DNA from: Paragorgia papillata
Taxonomy: Eukaryota > Cnidaria > Anthozoa > Scleralcyonacea > Coralliidae
DNA: 64,000 nucleotides
Direction: 5' to 3'
Assembly: GCA_035771165.1 (NCBI GenBank)
Contig: JAWNZC010000445.1
Coordinates: 3,397,501-3,461,500 of the forward strand
A program made the position numbers and the translations under genes. Positions 1-12,873 of this stretch are shown here, piece by piece. The notes beneath the pieces were generated by a model. It had not been told where the DNA came from and searched no databases. It saw nothing but the letters and a program-made list of their open reading frames with translations. Position 1 is the stretch's first letter. Each line of letters begins with the position of its first letter.

Positions 1-266
1 ATGTTGTAAAAGACAAACACAATTCAAAAAAAACAAAACACGTGATTGCCTACTGGTGTGCGTGGTGCAATGACTCATTCGTTTACTATATAATTAAATC
101 AAGCAGAATCGTTATATCACTCTAAAAAAGGTGTGTAGTTTTTACACACCTTTCTTGTCGCCAAATTAACACACCTTAAGATGTGTTTTTATACACAACT
201 TAAGGTGTGTAATTTACAAGAAAGTGTGTAATTTGCTTGCCGCCAAATTAACACCAATTGCATCAC

Positions 267-395
267 CTGCATTACAATTGATTTTTCCATCTCCAAAGTA
301 TCCCCTTGTACATTGACAAGAATAAGACCCCATGGTATTTGAACAGTTAGCGTTTTCATGACAAACGTTAGGAGATTTTGTGCATTCATCAATAT
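267..395 (-). CDS. Diverged EGF exon, last seen in transcription order
   Basis: A 129-bp phase 1-1 exon: 43 residues beginning [20 protein letters not shown] and ending GDGKINCNA, six cysteines, acceptor GATTATTAG, donor GTGATG. One residue longer than the array exons between the last cysteine and the donor. The gene should continue left of the window, since no stop or polyadenylation context is apparent here. Confidence 0.78.
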
Positions 396-1338
396 CTAAT
401 AATCTAAGAAATGTTTACTATATATAAACAACCATATTTATTTTTTTTATATAAACAATATTTTATTAAGTCATCTTTACATTTGCCCCAACAACCATAT
501 CAGTACTCGCCATTGGGAAAAGCGTTTCAAAATAAAGTTCTCCATGTTCGAACTACCGGATAATATCGTTCGCGAAATATGACCTTTAATTGTTTCTAAA
601 CTATGTTTGATTGAGAGGAGCATTTGTAATTTTTCAATTAACAATTAGACAACAGTTGAAAGCTGTCCGCTGAGTTGACTATCGTTCATAGACAACAAGA
701 ACGAGTTGTCAATTAGTCGGACAAACTATATTATTTACAAAAACAAACTAAAACCTCAGCAAAATGCAAACTTTTTGGCCTTTATTTTGTATTTAAAACT
801 TGACCCTTTCGCTACTAGCCCTACTAGTGGTCTGTCACCAATAGACAGAGAGTAGCTCAGCCAATAGAATGCAGCATTTGTAATAGTCCACTAGCAGTTG
901 GTTTATACTAAAACCTATATACACTGTAGGTGCATGGTGTGTAGTCAATCCCCTGAGATTCAAAAGACAAAGACATTTTCGCCATGTTGGATGAAATTAT
1001 AACTGCAGATGATCAAAAGCTTTTGTCAAATTCATTCAACATGGTGGCAAAGACGTAAGGTGCACACCGGCCACCAATAGGCGAATTTCAGGGTATTGCG
1101 CGTGCAACATTTGGCAAAGGAATTGGCGGGCTCTTGGCGGGCTCCCCACAAAATAAGCAATGGCAAAAAGACTTGCTAGCGAGCCAACAGCAGAATAACA
1201 GTGTTAAACATCCAGAAACTGTATCTATAATTCATTGATTTCAAACAGTATGTTTACTTTGAGTGGAGTTTGCCACAATTTTTGAAAAACAATGCGTGCG
1301 CTGTTGTGCCCTGAAACTCGCCTATTATACCATAGTAT
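396..1338. other. Intron without recognised features
   Basis: AT-rich sequence between the last two EGF-type exons. I see no coding pattern. Short inverted words ACACACCTTAAG / CTTAAGGTGTGT lie nearby at 169-209, next to the donor of the exon at 267-395, and may be part of a small palindromic repeat. Confidence 0.4.
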
Positions 1339-1464
1339 CTGAGCAGTTGACCATTCTATCTCCAGAGTAACCAGTTCCACACTGGCAAGTATAAGATCCC
1401 TGTGTATTTGTACAACTACCGTGTTCATGACAGACTTGAGGAGATCTAGTACATTCATCGATAT
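1339..1464 (-). pseudogene. EGF exon with lost splice donor
   Basis: The minus strand reads a complete EGF (DIDECTRSPQVC ... GSYTCQC ... DRMVNC) after a good acceptor (TTTACTAG). The donor is damaged: at the expected exon end the sequence is CAG|AT instead of CAG|GT, and translation stops four codons later. A downstream GGTATAA could serve as a cryptic donor but would leave the wrong phase. The inverted copy at 3301-3441 has the same GT-to-AT change, so the two probably share an ancestor that had already lost the donor. Confidence 0.7.
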
Positions 1465-1732
1465 CTAGTAAATTTTGAAACGAGGGAAACTATACTATAT
1501 AGCAACCAAGAACCTTAAATTACATTTTTCAATATACATGTAATAAGGCCTTGCCAACTCGCGGGGTTGAACGGAATAAACACCTAAACAATTTTTGTAT
1601 CTACAGAAACAAATTGAATATGTAAATTACAAAATTCATTTTATTATTTAATTCCAAAATTCCATTTTAAAATATAAGGCAAACTTGAAATTCTAACTTA
1701 CATTACCAAAGAAGAAAACTGAATCGAACTAC

Positions 1733-1858
1733 CTGTGCAAGTGAGTTTTCCATCTCCCAAATATCCGGTTACACATTGACACGAATAAGATCCCTCAGTA
1801 TTTGTGCAATTGGCGTGTTGATGGCAAACGGCAGGAGAGTTGCTGCATTCATTAACAT
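1733..1858 (-). CDS. Diverged EGF exon, downstream of the array
   Basis: A 126-bp phase 1-1 calcium-binding EGF exon, starting [12 protein letters not shown] and ending GDGKLTCT, acceptor TATAG, donor GTAGTT. It is open and complete with six cysteines but clearly diverged from the array consensus. Its spacing to 1339-1464 (about 270 bp) is far shorter than the array period, so it predates the 1.71-kb amplification. Confidence 0.78.
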
Positions 1859-3300
1859 CTATATAAGTAAAATAATTTTAATCATTAGATTTTTATGGTG
1901 TTTTTAAACAAGCTTTGCAATACTATCTAGTAAAATAATTCTTTTCATGAATACGTCACTTTTTATCCTCATCAAAGTTTTCAATTCTTTTCAATGTCGT
2001 TTCTTATGGAATTGGATAAGATACAATATGAGCGGCTGAACTGCATGTCTATTGACAATCTCTGAATCTCAGCGCTGGACTTAGGACTGTTAAATGTGGA
2101 AGCCCCTGGCTGGTGAAAAACTTTAGGTCTGCATTTCTAAGGAGGTGGGGTCTGGTAGCATGCCCTCCATTTCTATTTTGAAATTTGGGTCTCTGAAATG
2201 ACATTTCTTGTATTCTGACAACTACGCTATCCGGCATATCTTTTATTGGGGTTTTATTAATAAAATGTTTTCCAAATTGGTATATGCTTTTGTATTTTTT
2301 TTCATCTGAGAGCGAAAACTTGCAGTCTTACATATTTTGCTGACTGCCCCCGCTTCCCCCCCCCCCCCCCCCCCCTAGGATGCGCCATTTTGTGGCCTAG
2401 GTCACAACTATGTGATTGTATTGCATTAGTGCTGATTGATCGCAGACTGCAATCTCTTTTTCATGTTCGGGGGGGAGGAGGGGGGGCAAGAGACAATCTA
2501 TATTACATACTGTATGTATATAGACTAGGAAAATTAAAAAGTCTGCACTTATTAACACTTTATTGGCCAGGTTTCCAGGAGCCCTCCCCTTGACGAGTAA
2601 AATCGTCTGGCGTTAGCCAGAGTAAATTAGTTCAGGTGTCCAACAAGAGTTAAATATTGGGTTTAAATGTTCGTCGAGCTAATTTACTTAGAAAAATGTA
2701 ATCCTTCTTGTCCAAGATATATCCCCTAGACCGAAATATAAGTCGTCTACTAAATTCTTCATTCGTGTACTAGGATATAATAACAACATAGATTGTAACA
2801 AAGGTTTAGTCAACATTCTTTAACCCCTTGGCGCCCGAGAACTCTCCCCTTGACGAGTAAAATCGTCTGGCGTAAGGCAGAGTAAAATACTTTATTCAAG
2901 GCTGCATCGTTGCAAAAGAAACGATACAAGTGCGAAAGGGTTAAAACATCCTTTACTTTTGGCAGTAAAAGAGGTAACTTAGAATCTTGCAAAAAAAGTG
3001 ATCTTGTCTAACAAAATAGATGTATGGGTGGGGTAAAAAAAAATTTTCTGCGTTAGTGGTGGGGTTTAAAAAACTTTTTTTTGTTTTAAAAATGGTGGGC
3101 TTATAAATTGTTTGTGATCCAAGGTTTTTCTTTTCAGCCCCCACCCTGGCTATAAATAATGACCGATCCCTAATAGTCTTTCCAAAGATTATACTAACCA
3201 GTGCAATCGAGCAACTTTTACAAACACATAGACCTGTATATTAGGATTGCGTATTGTGAATGTTTATAAGTGTCTTGTTTGTGATAATTATTTTCTCTAG
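1859..3300. repeat. Old, rearranged copy of the array unit
   Basis: Segments 2050-2480 (including a poly-C run at about 2356-2375) and 2630-2730 resemble the array intron in plus order. From about 2820 to 3300 the matching text is in reverse order, leading into the inverted EGF pseudo-exon. Three copies of the TCTGGCGTTAGCCAGA-type hairpin repeat occur here. No intact gene is seen. Confidence 0.6.
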
Positions 3301-3441
3301 ATATCGATATCGATGAATGTACTACTACTACTACATCTTCTCAAGCCTGTCATCAACACGGGACTTGTACAGATATACAGTGATCGTATTATTGTCAGTG
3401 TCCAACGGGTTACTCTGGAAATGGAATAGTCACATGCGCAG
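3301..3441 (+). pseudogene. Inverted EGF pseudo-exon
   Basis: On the plus strand, opposite to the gene, an acceptor TTTTCTCTAG is followed by an EGF exon: DIDIDEC, a run of five Thr, then ACHQHGTC, YYCQC, PTGYSGNGIVTC. An in-frame TGA interrupts it before the third disulphide (at the usual Gly of the GSY motif) and the donor is AT instead of GT. The flanking plus-strand text from about 2820 is the reverse complement of a piece of the array unit, so an ~650-bp segment of an old unit has been inverted here. Confidence 0.75.
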
Positions 3442-4192
3442 ATAACTTCCAATAAAAAAAATGAACTGGGCTGGTTGTATTTTTAGTATTTTATTCTGGC
3501 TAACGCCATGATGTAGACGATTATGCTCGTCAAGGAAAGACCCCGGGTAGTCAAAGAGTTAAAAATCTATCTCAATGCTTAACCCTTTGACTCCTAAGCA
3601 CGCATGAAGACGCAGCTTTAACATTTTACTCTGGCTAACGCCAGACGATTTTTATCGTCAAGGGAAGAGCTTTGGTAGTCTAGGGCTTAAAGTGCCAAAG
3701 AGCATTAGCACACATTAATGCCTCCACTAAAGAAATTAAGAAAGTCAATGAAAACCTTCTCAACAGAAAAATGGAATTGTACGACTTAGAATTGAAATAT
3801 ATTGACAATCTCAGTGCTGCATTTAGGACGGTTATGCGGAAGCCATGGATTGTGCGAAACTTTAGGTCTGCATTTCTAGAGTGGTGGGGTTCCGGGACCA
3901 TGCCCTCCTATTTTTTTTAATTAATTGGCTCTTTAAAATGGCATTTCTTGCATTCTGACAACTGCACTATTCAGAAAGATCTAATAGTCCCAAAAGTCGT
4001 TTTCGATAGAACGTATTTTTTATCAGGGTTTTATTGATAAAATCTTTTCCAAATTGGGATGCTTTTGTATTTTATTTCATCTGAGAGCAAAAACTGGCAG
4101 ACTATCCCCACCACCCAGGATGTATCATTTCGTCATCAGTTATCAAAAACAATCGGAGGATTATCTGATATAAAAATATGCAAAGTGACCTA

Positions 4193-6041
4193 CAATCAGT
4201 GACAAAATACCTTGGGACATCTCGCATTGTTGGTACTTACCTAATATTTCTTTCAATTATTTTGGTAATAAATTATATCCCTCCCTCCCCCTCCCTATTC
4301 AATGTTGAATTTAAAGTAAGAAACTCAGTGAGCGTTGAAACGAGCGCCTAAAGAGTCACCAACAATGAACAGGGGGGCCGGGGGATAATTGGAGCGGAAA
4401 ATATTGTCCTTTAGCCGAAGTGTCCCAACACTTTTGTCACTGATTGTAGTCAGTTATTTTTCTAATAATAGTTATATTTGACAAAGATGTTCACAATTTG
4501 TTGTTAACAAAATTGTTATGGGCATTTTCAAGCTATTAAATAGGCAGTTTTGTTGTTTTAAAGTCAGTTTACTGCTCAAAGCGTCTTTGCACGTATTATG
4601 CAAAACGATTTCGGCTAAAATAGGTGCGTTATCAGCAATACAATTAAAAATGCTCGATTTACCATAAACGAAGTTTTAATATATTTACAATCACTCGATT
4701 GCGCATTTATTTATGTATGTGTAGGGTATAACTTGTGCAATATTACTCTTCATCTAACGGGCGTCGCGTTAAACGAGAATTAAAACGTGTTTATTTTAGC
4801 CAGTTGCGCAATGTTTAACGGGTTCTGCGCCAGTATTAGCAATAACGCTATTTGAGGTAGGGACCTTTTATTATTTTAACAATTGCTGTAGAACGTACGC
4901 GTACTTTAGTTTCAGCACAAAAACAAATATTAGAGAAGTGATACTAAGTTTAAAAATCCGAAATTCTCAACGTCCACCAACGTCTATTAAAGGCACGAAA
5001 GGGACAAAACATATTGAAACTTGTTCTAGGTTTTCATTAGCAACAATATTACGTACAACATTACTAATACATACCAAGGTAAAACGCGAAATATTTGCGG
5101 AAAATTATTAGAGAGATATAACGTTATACAACGCTTGTACGGTTGTCATGACAAATGACAACGTCCACGGTTCTCACCAACGGTTCTCACCACGGTGCTC
5201 ACTGAACACCGTGGACGTTAGTTTGCTAATTTATGCTTGTTTCTTTACAAATAGTCAGTGCTGCTGTTTTATAATATCATCTGCATGGTATACTTTACAT
5301 TTAATGAGTTTTAACCGGTATTGCATCGACAAAATAAAATAATTTAGAGGTAAAGCGGCGACGGTTCTCACTTCCGCAGTATAAAGATATAGCATAGCAT
5401 CAAGTTATTTATATAAATATAGCGAGCATCGTTATAAAAAACGCATTTGAAAAGCGTGAATTGTTAATATGCATTATTTTCTTATTGAAAACTAACATAT
5501 CACAAGGCGGGTGTGCAGAAAATGTCATTTAAAACCACAATCTTCGTTATAATACATGTTTTTCTGGTGAGAACCGTAGTGAGAACCGTTGTGAGAACCG
5601 TGGACAGAACAGACGCACAACAGGGGGCCATTTTGACTATTGAATATCATATTTCCTTACTGAATTTTGCACAGAAATAGTTTATTTAGTCTTCGGTAAC
5701 ATTGCTTTAGCTTTCTTGGCTTTAAAGTACGCTCCTAAGTTGGCTGTAACGGCATTTTTTACAATATAAAGAAAATAGCTTTTCAGACAATCAGTGACAA
5801 AATACCTTGGGACATCTCGCATTGTTGGTACTTACCTAATATTTCTTTCAATTATTTTGGTAATAAATTATATCCCTCCCTCCCCCTCCCTATTCAATGT
5901 TGAATTTAAAGTAAGAAACTCAGTGAGCGTTGAAACGAGCGCCTAAAGAGTCACCAACAATGAACAGGGGGGCCGGGGGATAATTGGAGCGGAAAATATT
6001 GTCCTTTAGCCGAAGTGTCCCAACACTTTTGTCACTGATTG
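4193..6041. mobile_element. Composite TA-target element with identical 254-bp terminal repeats
   Basis: Two 254-bp copies (4193-4446 and 5788-6041), identical by eye and in direct orientation, bracket 1,341 bp. Each copy has its own inverted ends (CAATCAGTGACAAAA / TTTTGTCACTGATTG). The whole lies in the TA of the palindrome GTGACCTAGGTCAC found uninterrupted in every other unit, with TA at 4191-4192 and 6042-6043. TIR plus TA duplication suggests a Tc1/mariner-type non-autonomous element. No transposase is visible in the interior. Confidence 0.72.
5148..5612. repeat. Inverted pair of CGGTTCTCAC-repeat ends inside the composite element
   Basis: Left side (5158-5215) reads CAACGTCCACGGTTCTCACC with two more CGGTTCTCAC words. 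Right side (5570-5610) reads GTGAGAACCG three times, then GTGGACAG. This looks like a TIR element with sub-terminal repeats nested in the composite element; another CGGTTCTCAC word is at 5360-5370. Confidence 0.5.
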
Positions 6042-6251
6042 TAGGTCACAACTATGTGATTATACTGCATTAGAGCTGATTGATCGCAGACTGCAGTCTC
6101 TTTTCCTGTTCAGGGGGAAGGGAGTGCGGTAAGAGACAACCCATTACATATGAATACTAGGAACATAAAGAAGTCCGTACTTATTAAAGGATCTATTGCC
6201 TTTCCAATAAAAATATAAAATAGATTATGTACATTATTCCTGCGACGTTAC

Positions 6252-6377
6252 CTGTGCAGTTGATTGTTCCATCTCCCGAATATCCTTGTGTACATTGACA
6301 AGAAAAAGATCCCTCAGTATTCGAGCAATTAGCGTGTTGGTGGCATATGTTAGGATCCTCGGTGCATTCATTTATAT
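6252..6377 (-). CDS. Array EGF exon 1 (last of the homogeneous array)
   Basis: Array EGF exon with Glu7 (TEDPN) and Phe25 (GSFSCQC); both are compatible with the fold, and Phe is the alternative aromatic allowed in the C-x-[DN]-x4-[FY]-x-C-x-C motif. Its spacing to exon 2 is only 1,324 bp because much of the intron between them is deleted. Confidence 0.84.
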
Positions 6378-7575
6378 CTAATAAAGTTTCAAACAAACAC
6401 AAATTAAAATGAACGGTTATGCGGAGGCCATGGATGGGGCGAAACTTTAGGTCTGCATTTCTAGAGGGGTGGTTGTCCGGGACGATGCACTCCTATTTTT
6501 TTTAACTAATTGGCTCTTTAAAATGTCATTTCTTGCTTTCTGACAACTGCACTATTCGGAAAGGGCTGAAGAGAAAATGCCATGGATCACAAACAATGTT
6601 TCACCACACCATTTTCAAAACAAAAAAATGTTTTTAAACCCCACCACTGTAACGCAGAAAAATTTTAACCCACCCCTACATCTATTTTGTTAGACAAGAT
6701 CCCTTTTTTACAAGATTCTAACTCTTTTTCTGCCAAAAGTAGAGGATGTTTTAACCCTTTGACTCGTAAGCACGCATGTAGACGCAGCTATAGTATTTTA
6801 CTCTGGCTAACGCCAGACCATTATACTCGTCAAGTGAAGACCCCTGGTAGTACAGGGGTTAAAGTGCCAAAGAGCATTATAGCACACATTAATGCCTCCA
6901 CTAAAGAAATTAAGAAAGTCAATGAAAACCTTCTCAACAGATAAATGGAATTGTACGACTTAGAATTGAAATATATTGACAATCTCAGCGCTGGATTTAG
7001 GACGGTTATGCGGAAGCCATGGATGGTGCCAAACTTTAGGTCTGTATTTCTAGAGTGGTGGGGGTTAGGGACCATGCCCTCCTATTTTTTTTAATTAATT
7101 GGCTCTTTAAAATGGCATTTCTTGCATTCTGACAACTGCACTATTCAGAAAGATCTAATAGTCCCAAAAGTCGTTTTCGATAGAACGTATTTTTTTATCA
7201 GGGTTTTATTGATAAAATCTTTTCCAAATTGGTATGCTTTTGTATTTTTATTTCATCTGGGAGTAAAAACTGGCAGACTATCCCCACCCCCCTGTAGTGC
7301 CATTTCGTCATCAGTTATCAAAAACAATCAGAGCATTATCTGATATAAAAATATGCAAAGTGACCTGGGTCACAACTATGTGATTATACTGCATTAGTGC
7401 TGATTGATCGCAGACTGTATTCTCTTTTCCTGTTCGGGGGGAAGGGAGTGCGGTAAGAGACAATCTATTACATATGTATACTAGGAAAATAAAGAAGTCT
7501 GTACTTATTAAAGGATCTGTTGCCTTTCCAATAAAAATATAAAATAGATTATGTACATTATTCCTGCGTTGTTAC

Positions 7576-7701
7576 CTGTGCAGTTGATTGTTCCATCTCC
7601 AGAATATCCTTGTGTACATTGACAAGAATAAGATCCCTCAGTATTCGAGCAATTAGCGTGTTGGTGGCATATGTTAGGATCCTTGGTGCATTCATTTATA
7701 T
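7576..7701 (-). CDS. Array EGF exon 2
   Basis: Array EGF exon, protein-identical to the consensus, with a variant donor GTAACA in place of GTAACG. The upstream flank keeps the longer intron text (TTCAAACAAACACAAA) that units 3 to 10 have changed to AAAGACAAA. Confidence 0.84.
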
Positions 7702-9324
7702 CTAATAAAGTTTCAAACAAACACAAACTAAAATGAACAAAGTGTCTTGCTACAGTAGCCTAAATGGTTAATTTGATTTAGTTCATATGTCCAACCAGAG
7801 TTAAATATTGGCTTTAAATGTTCTTCAAGCTCATTTATTTAAAAAAAATTTAATCCGTCTTGTCCCAGATTCGAATGTCCAGTATTCCAAAAGAAACGAT
7901 ACAGGCGCAAAAGGGTTATGCTCAAATGCTCAGAAAATGTTTCTGAGCCTAGCTGATGCAGATCAGAGCAATGGTATTTTTTATTTAACCCATTGTCTCC
8001 CAGAAAAGTCGTATGTACGACCCCTTTTTTTAATTTTTCTCTTTCGAACGCCAGACGATTTCAGTACTTGTCAAGTAAGAGCCTCCGAGCGGCAAAAGGT
8101 TAACCAAAGGTGTCAATTTAGATCTCATTGACCGCACGCGCAACACATTGTTTATAAACACTGATTCTTATTACAAGACTCTTATAAACATTCACAATAC
8201 GCAATCCTAATATACAGGTCTATGTGTTTGTAAAAGTTGCTCGATTGCACTGGTTAGTATAATCTGTGGAAAGACTATTAGGGATCGTTCATTATTTATA
8301 GCCAGGGAGGGGGCTGAAGAGAAAATACCATGGATCATAAACAATGTTTCACCCCACCATTTTCAAAACAAAAAAATGTTTTTAAACCCCACCACTGTAA
8401 CGCAGAAAATTTTTAACCCACCCCTACATCTATTTTGTTAGACAAGATCCCTTTTTTACAAGATTCTAAGTTAACTCTTTTTCTGCCAAAAGTAGAGGAT
8501 GTTTTAACCCTTTGACTCCTAAGCACGCATGTAGACGCAGCTTTAGTATTTTACTCTGGCTAACGCCAGACCATTATACTCGTCAAGTGAAGAACCCTGG
8601 TAGTCAAGGGGTTAAAGTGCCAAAGAGCATTAGCACACATTAATGCCTCCACTAAAGAAATTAAGAAAGTCAATGAAAACCTTCTCAACAGAAAAATGGA
8701 ATTGTACGACTTAGAATTGAAATATATTGACAATCTCAGCGCTGGATTTAGGACGGTTATGCGGAAGCCATGGATGGTGCTAAACTTTAGGTCTGTATTT
8801 CTAGAGTGGTGGGGGTACGGGACCATACCCTAATATTTTTGTTAATTAATTGGCCCTTTAAAATGGCATTTCTTGCATTCTGACAACTGCACTATTCAGA
8901 AAGATCTAATAGTCCCAAAAGTCGTTTTCGATAGAACGTATTTTTTATCATGGTTTTATTGATAAAATATTTTCGAAATTGGTATGCTTTTGTATTTTAT
9001 TTCATCGGAGAGCAAAAACGTGCAGACTACCCCCACCCACCAGGATGTGCCATTTCGTCATTTATCATAAAAAATCAGAGCATTATCTGATATAAAAATA
9101 TGCAAAGTGACCTAGGTCACAACTATGTGATTATATACTGCATTAGTGTCGATTGATAGCAGAATGTAGTCTCTTTTCCTGTTCGGGGGGAAGTGAGTGC
9201 GGTAAAAGACAATCCATTACATATGTATAGTAGGAAAATAAAAAGTCTGCACTTATTAAAAGGATCTATTGCCTTTCCAATAAAAATATAAAATAGATTA
9301 TGCACAGTATTCCTGCGACGTTAC

Positions 9325-9450
9325 CTGTGCAGTTGATTGTTCCATCTCCAGAATATCCTTGTGTACATTGACAAGAATAAGATCCCTCAGTATTCGAGCA
9401 ATTAGCGTGTTGGTGGCATATGTTAGGATCCTTGGTGCATTCATTTATAT
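9325..9450 (-). CDS. Array EGF exon 3
   Basis: Consensus array EGF exon with intact splice sites. Twin of array exon 4 (spacing exactly 1,711 bp). Confidence 0.86.
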
Positions 9451-11035
9451 CTAATAAAGTTTCAAACAAAGACAAATTAAAATGAACGAAGTGTCTTGCT
9501 ACAGTAAATGGTTAATTTGAATTAGAGTTAAATATTGGCTTTAAATGTTCTTCGAGCTCATTTATTTAAAAAAAAATTAATCCGTCTTGTCCCAGATTCG
9601 AATGTCCAGTTTTCCAAAAGAAACGATACAGGCGCAAAAGTGTAATGCTCAAATGCTCAGAAAATGTTTCTGAGCCTAGCTGATGCAGATCGGAGCAATG
9701 GTATTTATTATCTAACCCATTGTCTCCCAGAAAGTTTTTTTTATTTTTCTCTTTCTAACGCCAGACGATTTCAGTACTTGTCAAGTAAGAGCCTCCGAGC
9801 GGCAAAAGGTTAACCAAAGGTGTCAATTTAGATCTCATTGACCGCATGCGCAACACATTGTTTATAAACATTGGTTCTTATTACAAGACTCTTATAAACA
9901 TTCAAATACGCAATCCTAATATACAGGTCTATGTGTTTGTAAAAGTTGCTCGATTGCACTGGTTAGTATAATCTTTGCAAAAAGACTATTAGGGATCGTT
10001 CATTATTTATAGCCAGGGAGGGGGCTGAAGAGAAAATACCATGGATCACAAACAATGTTTCACAGCACCATTTTCAAAACAAAAAAATGTTTTTAAACCC
10101 TACCACTGTAACGCAGAAAAATTTTAACCCACCGCTACATCTATTTTGTTAGACAAGATCCCTTTTTTACAAGATTCTAAGTTAACTCTTTTTCTGCCAA
10201 AAGTAGAGGATGTTTTAACCCTTTGACTCCGAAGCACGCATGTAGACGCAGCTTTAGTATTTTACTCTGGCTAACGCCAGACCATTATACTCGTCAAGTG
10301 AAGAACCCTGGTAGTCAAGGGGTTAAAGTGCCAAAGAGCATTAGCACACATTAATGCCTCCACTAAAGAAATTAAGAAAGTCAATGAAAACCTTCTCAAC
10401 AGAAAAATGGAATTGTACGACTTAGAATTGAAATATATTGACAATCTCAGCGCTGGATTTAGGACGGTTATGCGGAAGCCATGGATTGTGCGAAACTTTA
10501 GGTCGGCATTTCTAGAGTGGTGGGGGTCCGGGACCATGCTCTCCTATTTTTTTTAATTAATTGGCTCTTTAAAATGGCATTTCTTGCATTCTGACAACTG
10601 CACTATTCAGAAAGATCTAATAGTCCCAAAAGTCGTTTTCGATAGAACGTATTTTTTATCAGGGTTTTATTGATAAAATATTTTCGAAATTGGTATGCTT
10701 TTGTATTTTATTTCATCGGAGAGCAAAAACGTGCAGACTACCCCCACCCACCAGGATGTGCCATTTCGTCATTTATCATAAAAAATCAGAGCATTATCTG
10801 ATATAAAAATATGCAAAGTGACCTAGGTCACAACTATGTGATTATATACTGCATTAGTGTCGATTGATAGCAGAATGTAGTCTCTTTTCCTGTTCGGGGG
10901 GAAGTGAGTGCGGTAAAAGACAATCCATTACATATGTATAGTAGGAAAATAAAAAGTCTGCACTTATTAAAAGGATCTATTGCCTTTCCAATAAAAATAT
11001 AAAATAGATTATGCACAGTATTCCTGCGACGTTAC

Positions 11036-11161
11036 CTGTGCAGTTGATTGTTCCATCTCCAGAATATCCTTGTGTACATTGACAAGAATAAGATCCCTCA
11101 GTATTCGAGCAATTAGCGTGTTGGTGGCATATGTTAGGATCCTTGGTGCATTCATTTATAT
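11036..11161 (-). CDS. Array EGF exon 4
   Basis: Consensus array EGF exon. By eye its whole unit is base-for-base the same as unit 3 over about 1.7 kb, the most recent duplication visible in the array. Confidence 0.86.
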
Positions 11162-12747
11162 CTAATAAAGTTTCAAACAAAGACAAATTAAAATGAACGA
11201 AGTGTCTTGCTACAGTAAATGGTTAATTTGAATTAGAGTTAAATATTGGCTTTAAATGTTCTTCGAGCTCATTTATTTAAAAAAAAATTAATCCGTCTTG
11301 TCCCAGATTCGAATGTCCAGTTTTCCAAAAGAAACGATACAGGCGCAAAAGTGTAATGCTCAAATGCTCAGAAAATGTTTCTGAGCCTAGCTGATGCAGA
11401 TCGGAGCAATGGTATTTATTATCTAACCCATTGTCTCCCAGAAAGTTTTTTTTATTTTTCTCTTTCTAACGCCAGACGATTTCAGTACTTGTCAAGTAAG
11501 AGCCTCCGAGCGGCAAAAGGTTAACCAAAGGTGTCAATTTAGATCTCATTGACCGCATGCGCAACACATTGTTTATAAACATTGGTTCTTATTACAAGAC
11601 TCTTATAAACATTCAAATACGCAATCCTAATATACAGGTCTATGTGTTTGTAAAAGTTGCTCGATTGCACTGGTTAGTATAATCTTTGCAAAAAGACTAT
11701 TAGGGATCGTTCATTATTTATAGCCAGGGAGGGGGCTGAAGAGAAAATACCATGGATCACAAACAATGTTTCACAGCACCATTTTCAAAACAAAAAAATG
11801 TTTTTAAACCCTACCACTGTAACGCAGAAAAATTTTAACCCACCGCTACATCTATTTTGTTAGACAAGATCCCTTTTTTACAAGATTCTAAGTTAACTCT
11901 TTTTCTGCCAAAAGTAGAGGATGTTTTAACCCTTTGACTCCGAAGCACGCATGTAGACGCAGCTTTAGTATTTTACTCTGGCTAACGCCAGACCATTATA
12001 CTCGTCAAGTGAAGAACCCTGGTAGTCAAGGGGTTAAAGTGCCAAAGAGCATTAGCACACATTAATGCCTCCACTAAAGAAATTAAGAAAGTCAATGAAA
12101 ACCTTCTCAACAGAAAAATGGAATTGTACGACTTAGAATTGAAATATATTGACAATCTCAGCGCTGGATTTAGGACGGTTATGCGGAAGCCATGGATTGT
12201 GCGAAACTTTAGGTCGGCATTTCTAGAGTGGTGGGGGTCCGGGACCATGCTCTCCTATTTTTTTTAATTAATTGGCTCTTTAAAATGGCATTTCTTGCAT
12301 TCTGACAACTGCACTATTCAGAAAGATCTAATAGTCCCAAAAGTCGTTTTCGATAGAACGTATTTTTAATCAGGGTTTTATTGATAAAATCTTTTCCAAA
12401 TTGGTATGCTTTTGTATTTTATTTCATCTGAGAGCAAAAACTGGCAGACTATCCCCACCCCCCAGGATGTGCCTTTTCGTCATCAGTTATCAAAAACAAT
12501 CAGAGGATTATCTGGTATAAAAATATGCAAAGTGACCTAGGTCACAACTATGTGATTATACTGCATTAGTGCTGATTGATCGCAGACTGTATTCTCTTTT
12601 CCTGTTCAGGGGGAAGGGAGTGCGGTAAGAGACAATCTATTACATATGTATACTAGGAAAATAAAGAAGTCTGTACTTATTAAAGGATCTATTGCCTTTC
12701 CAATAAAAATATAAAATAAATTATGTACATTATTCCTGCGACGTTAC

Positions 12748-12873
12748 CTGTGCAGTTGATTGTTCCATCTCCAGAATATCCTTGTGTACATTGACAAGAA
12801 TAAGATCCCTCAGTATTCGAGCAATTAGCGTGTTGGTGGCATATGTTAGGATCCTTGGTGCATTCATTTATAT
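12748..12873 (-). CDS. Array EGF exon 5
   Basis: Consensus array EGF exon, phase 1-1, intact splice sites. It marks the switch in flanking intron text from the TAGATTATGCAC type (units 3 and 4) to the TAAATTATGTAC type. Confidence 0.86.

Noticed and set aside
4193..6041. LTR retrotransposon with 254-bp LTRs
   Set aside because: The terminal repeats lack TG...CA ends, carry their own inverted ends, and are flanked by a TA duplication; the interior has no gag or pol.
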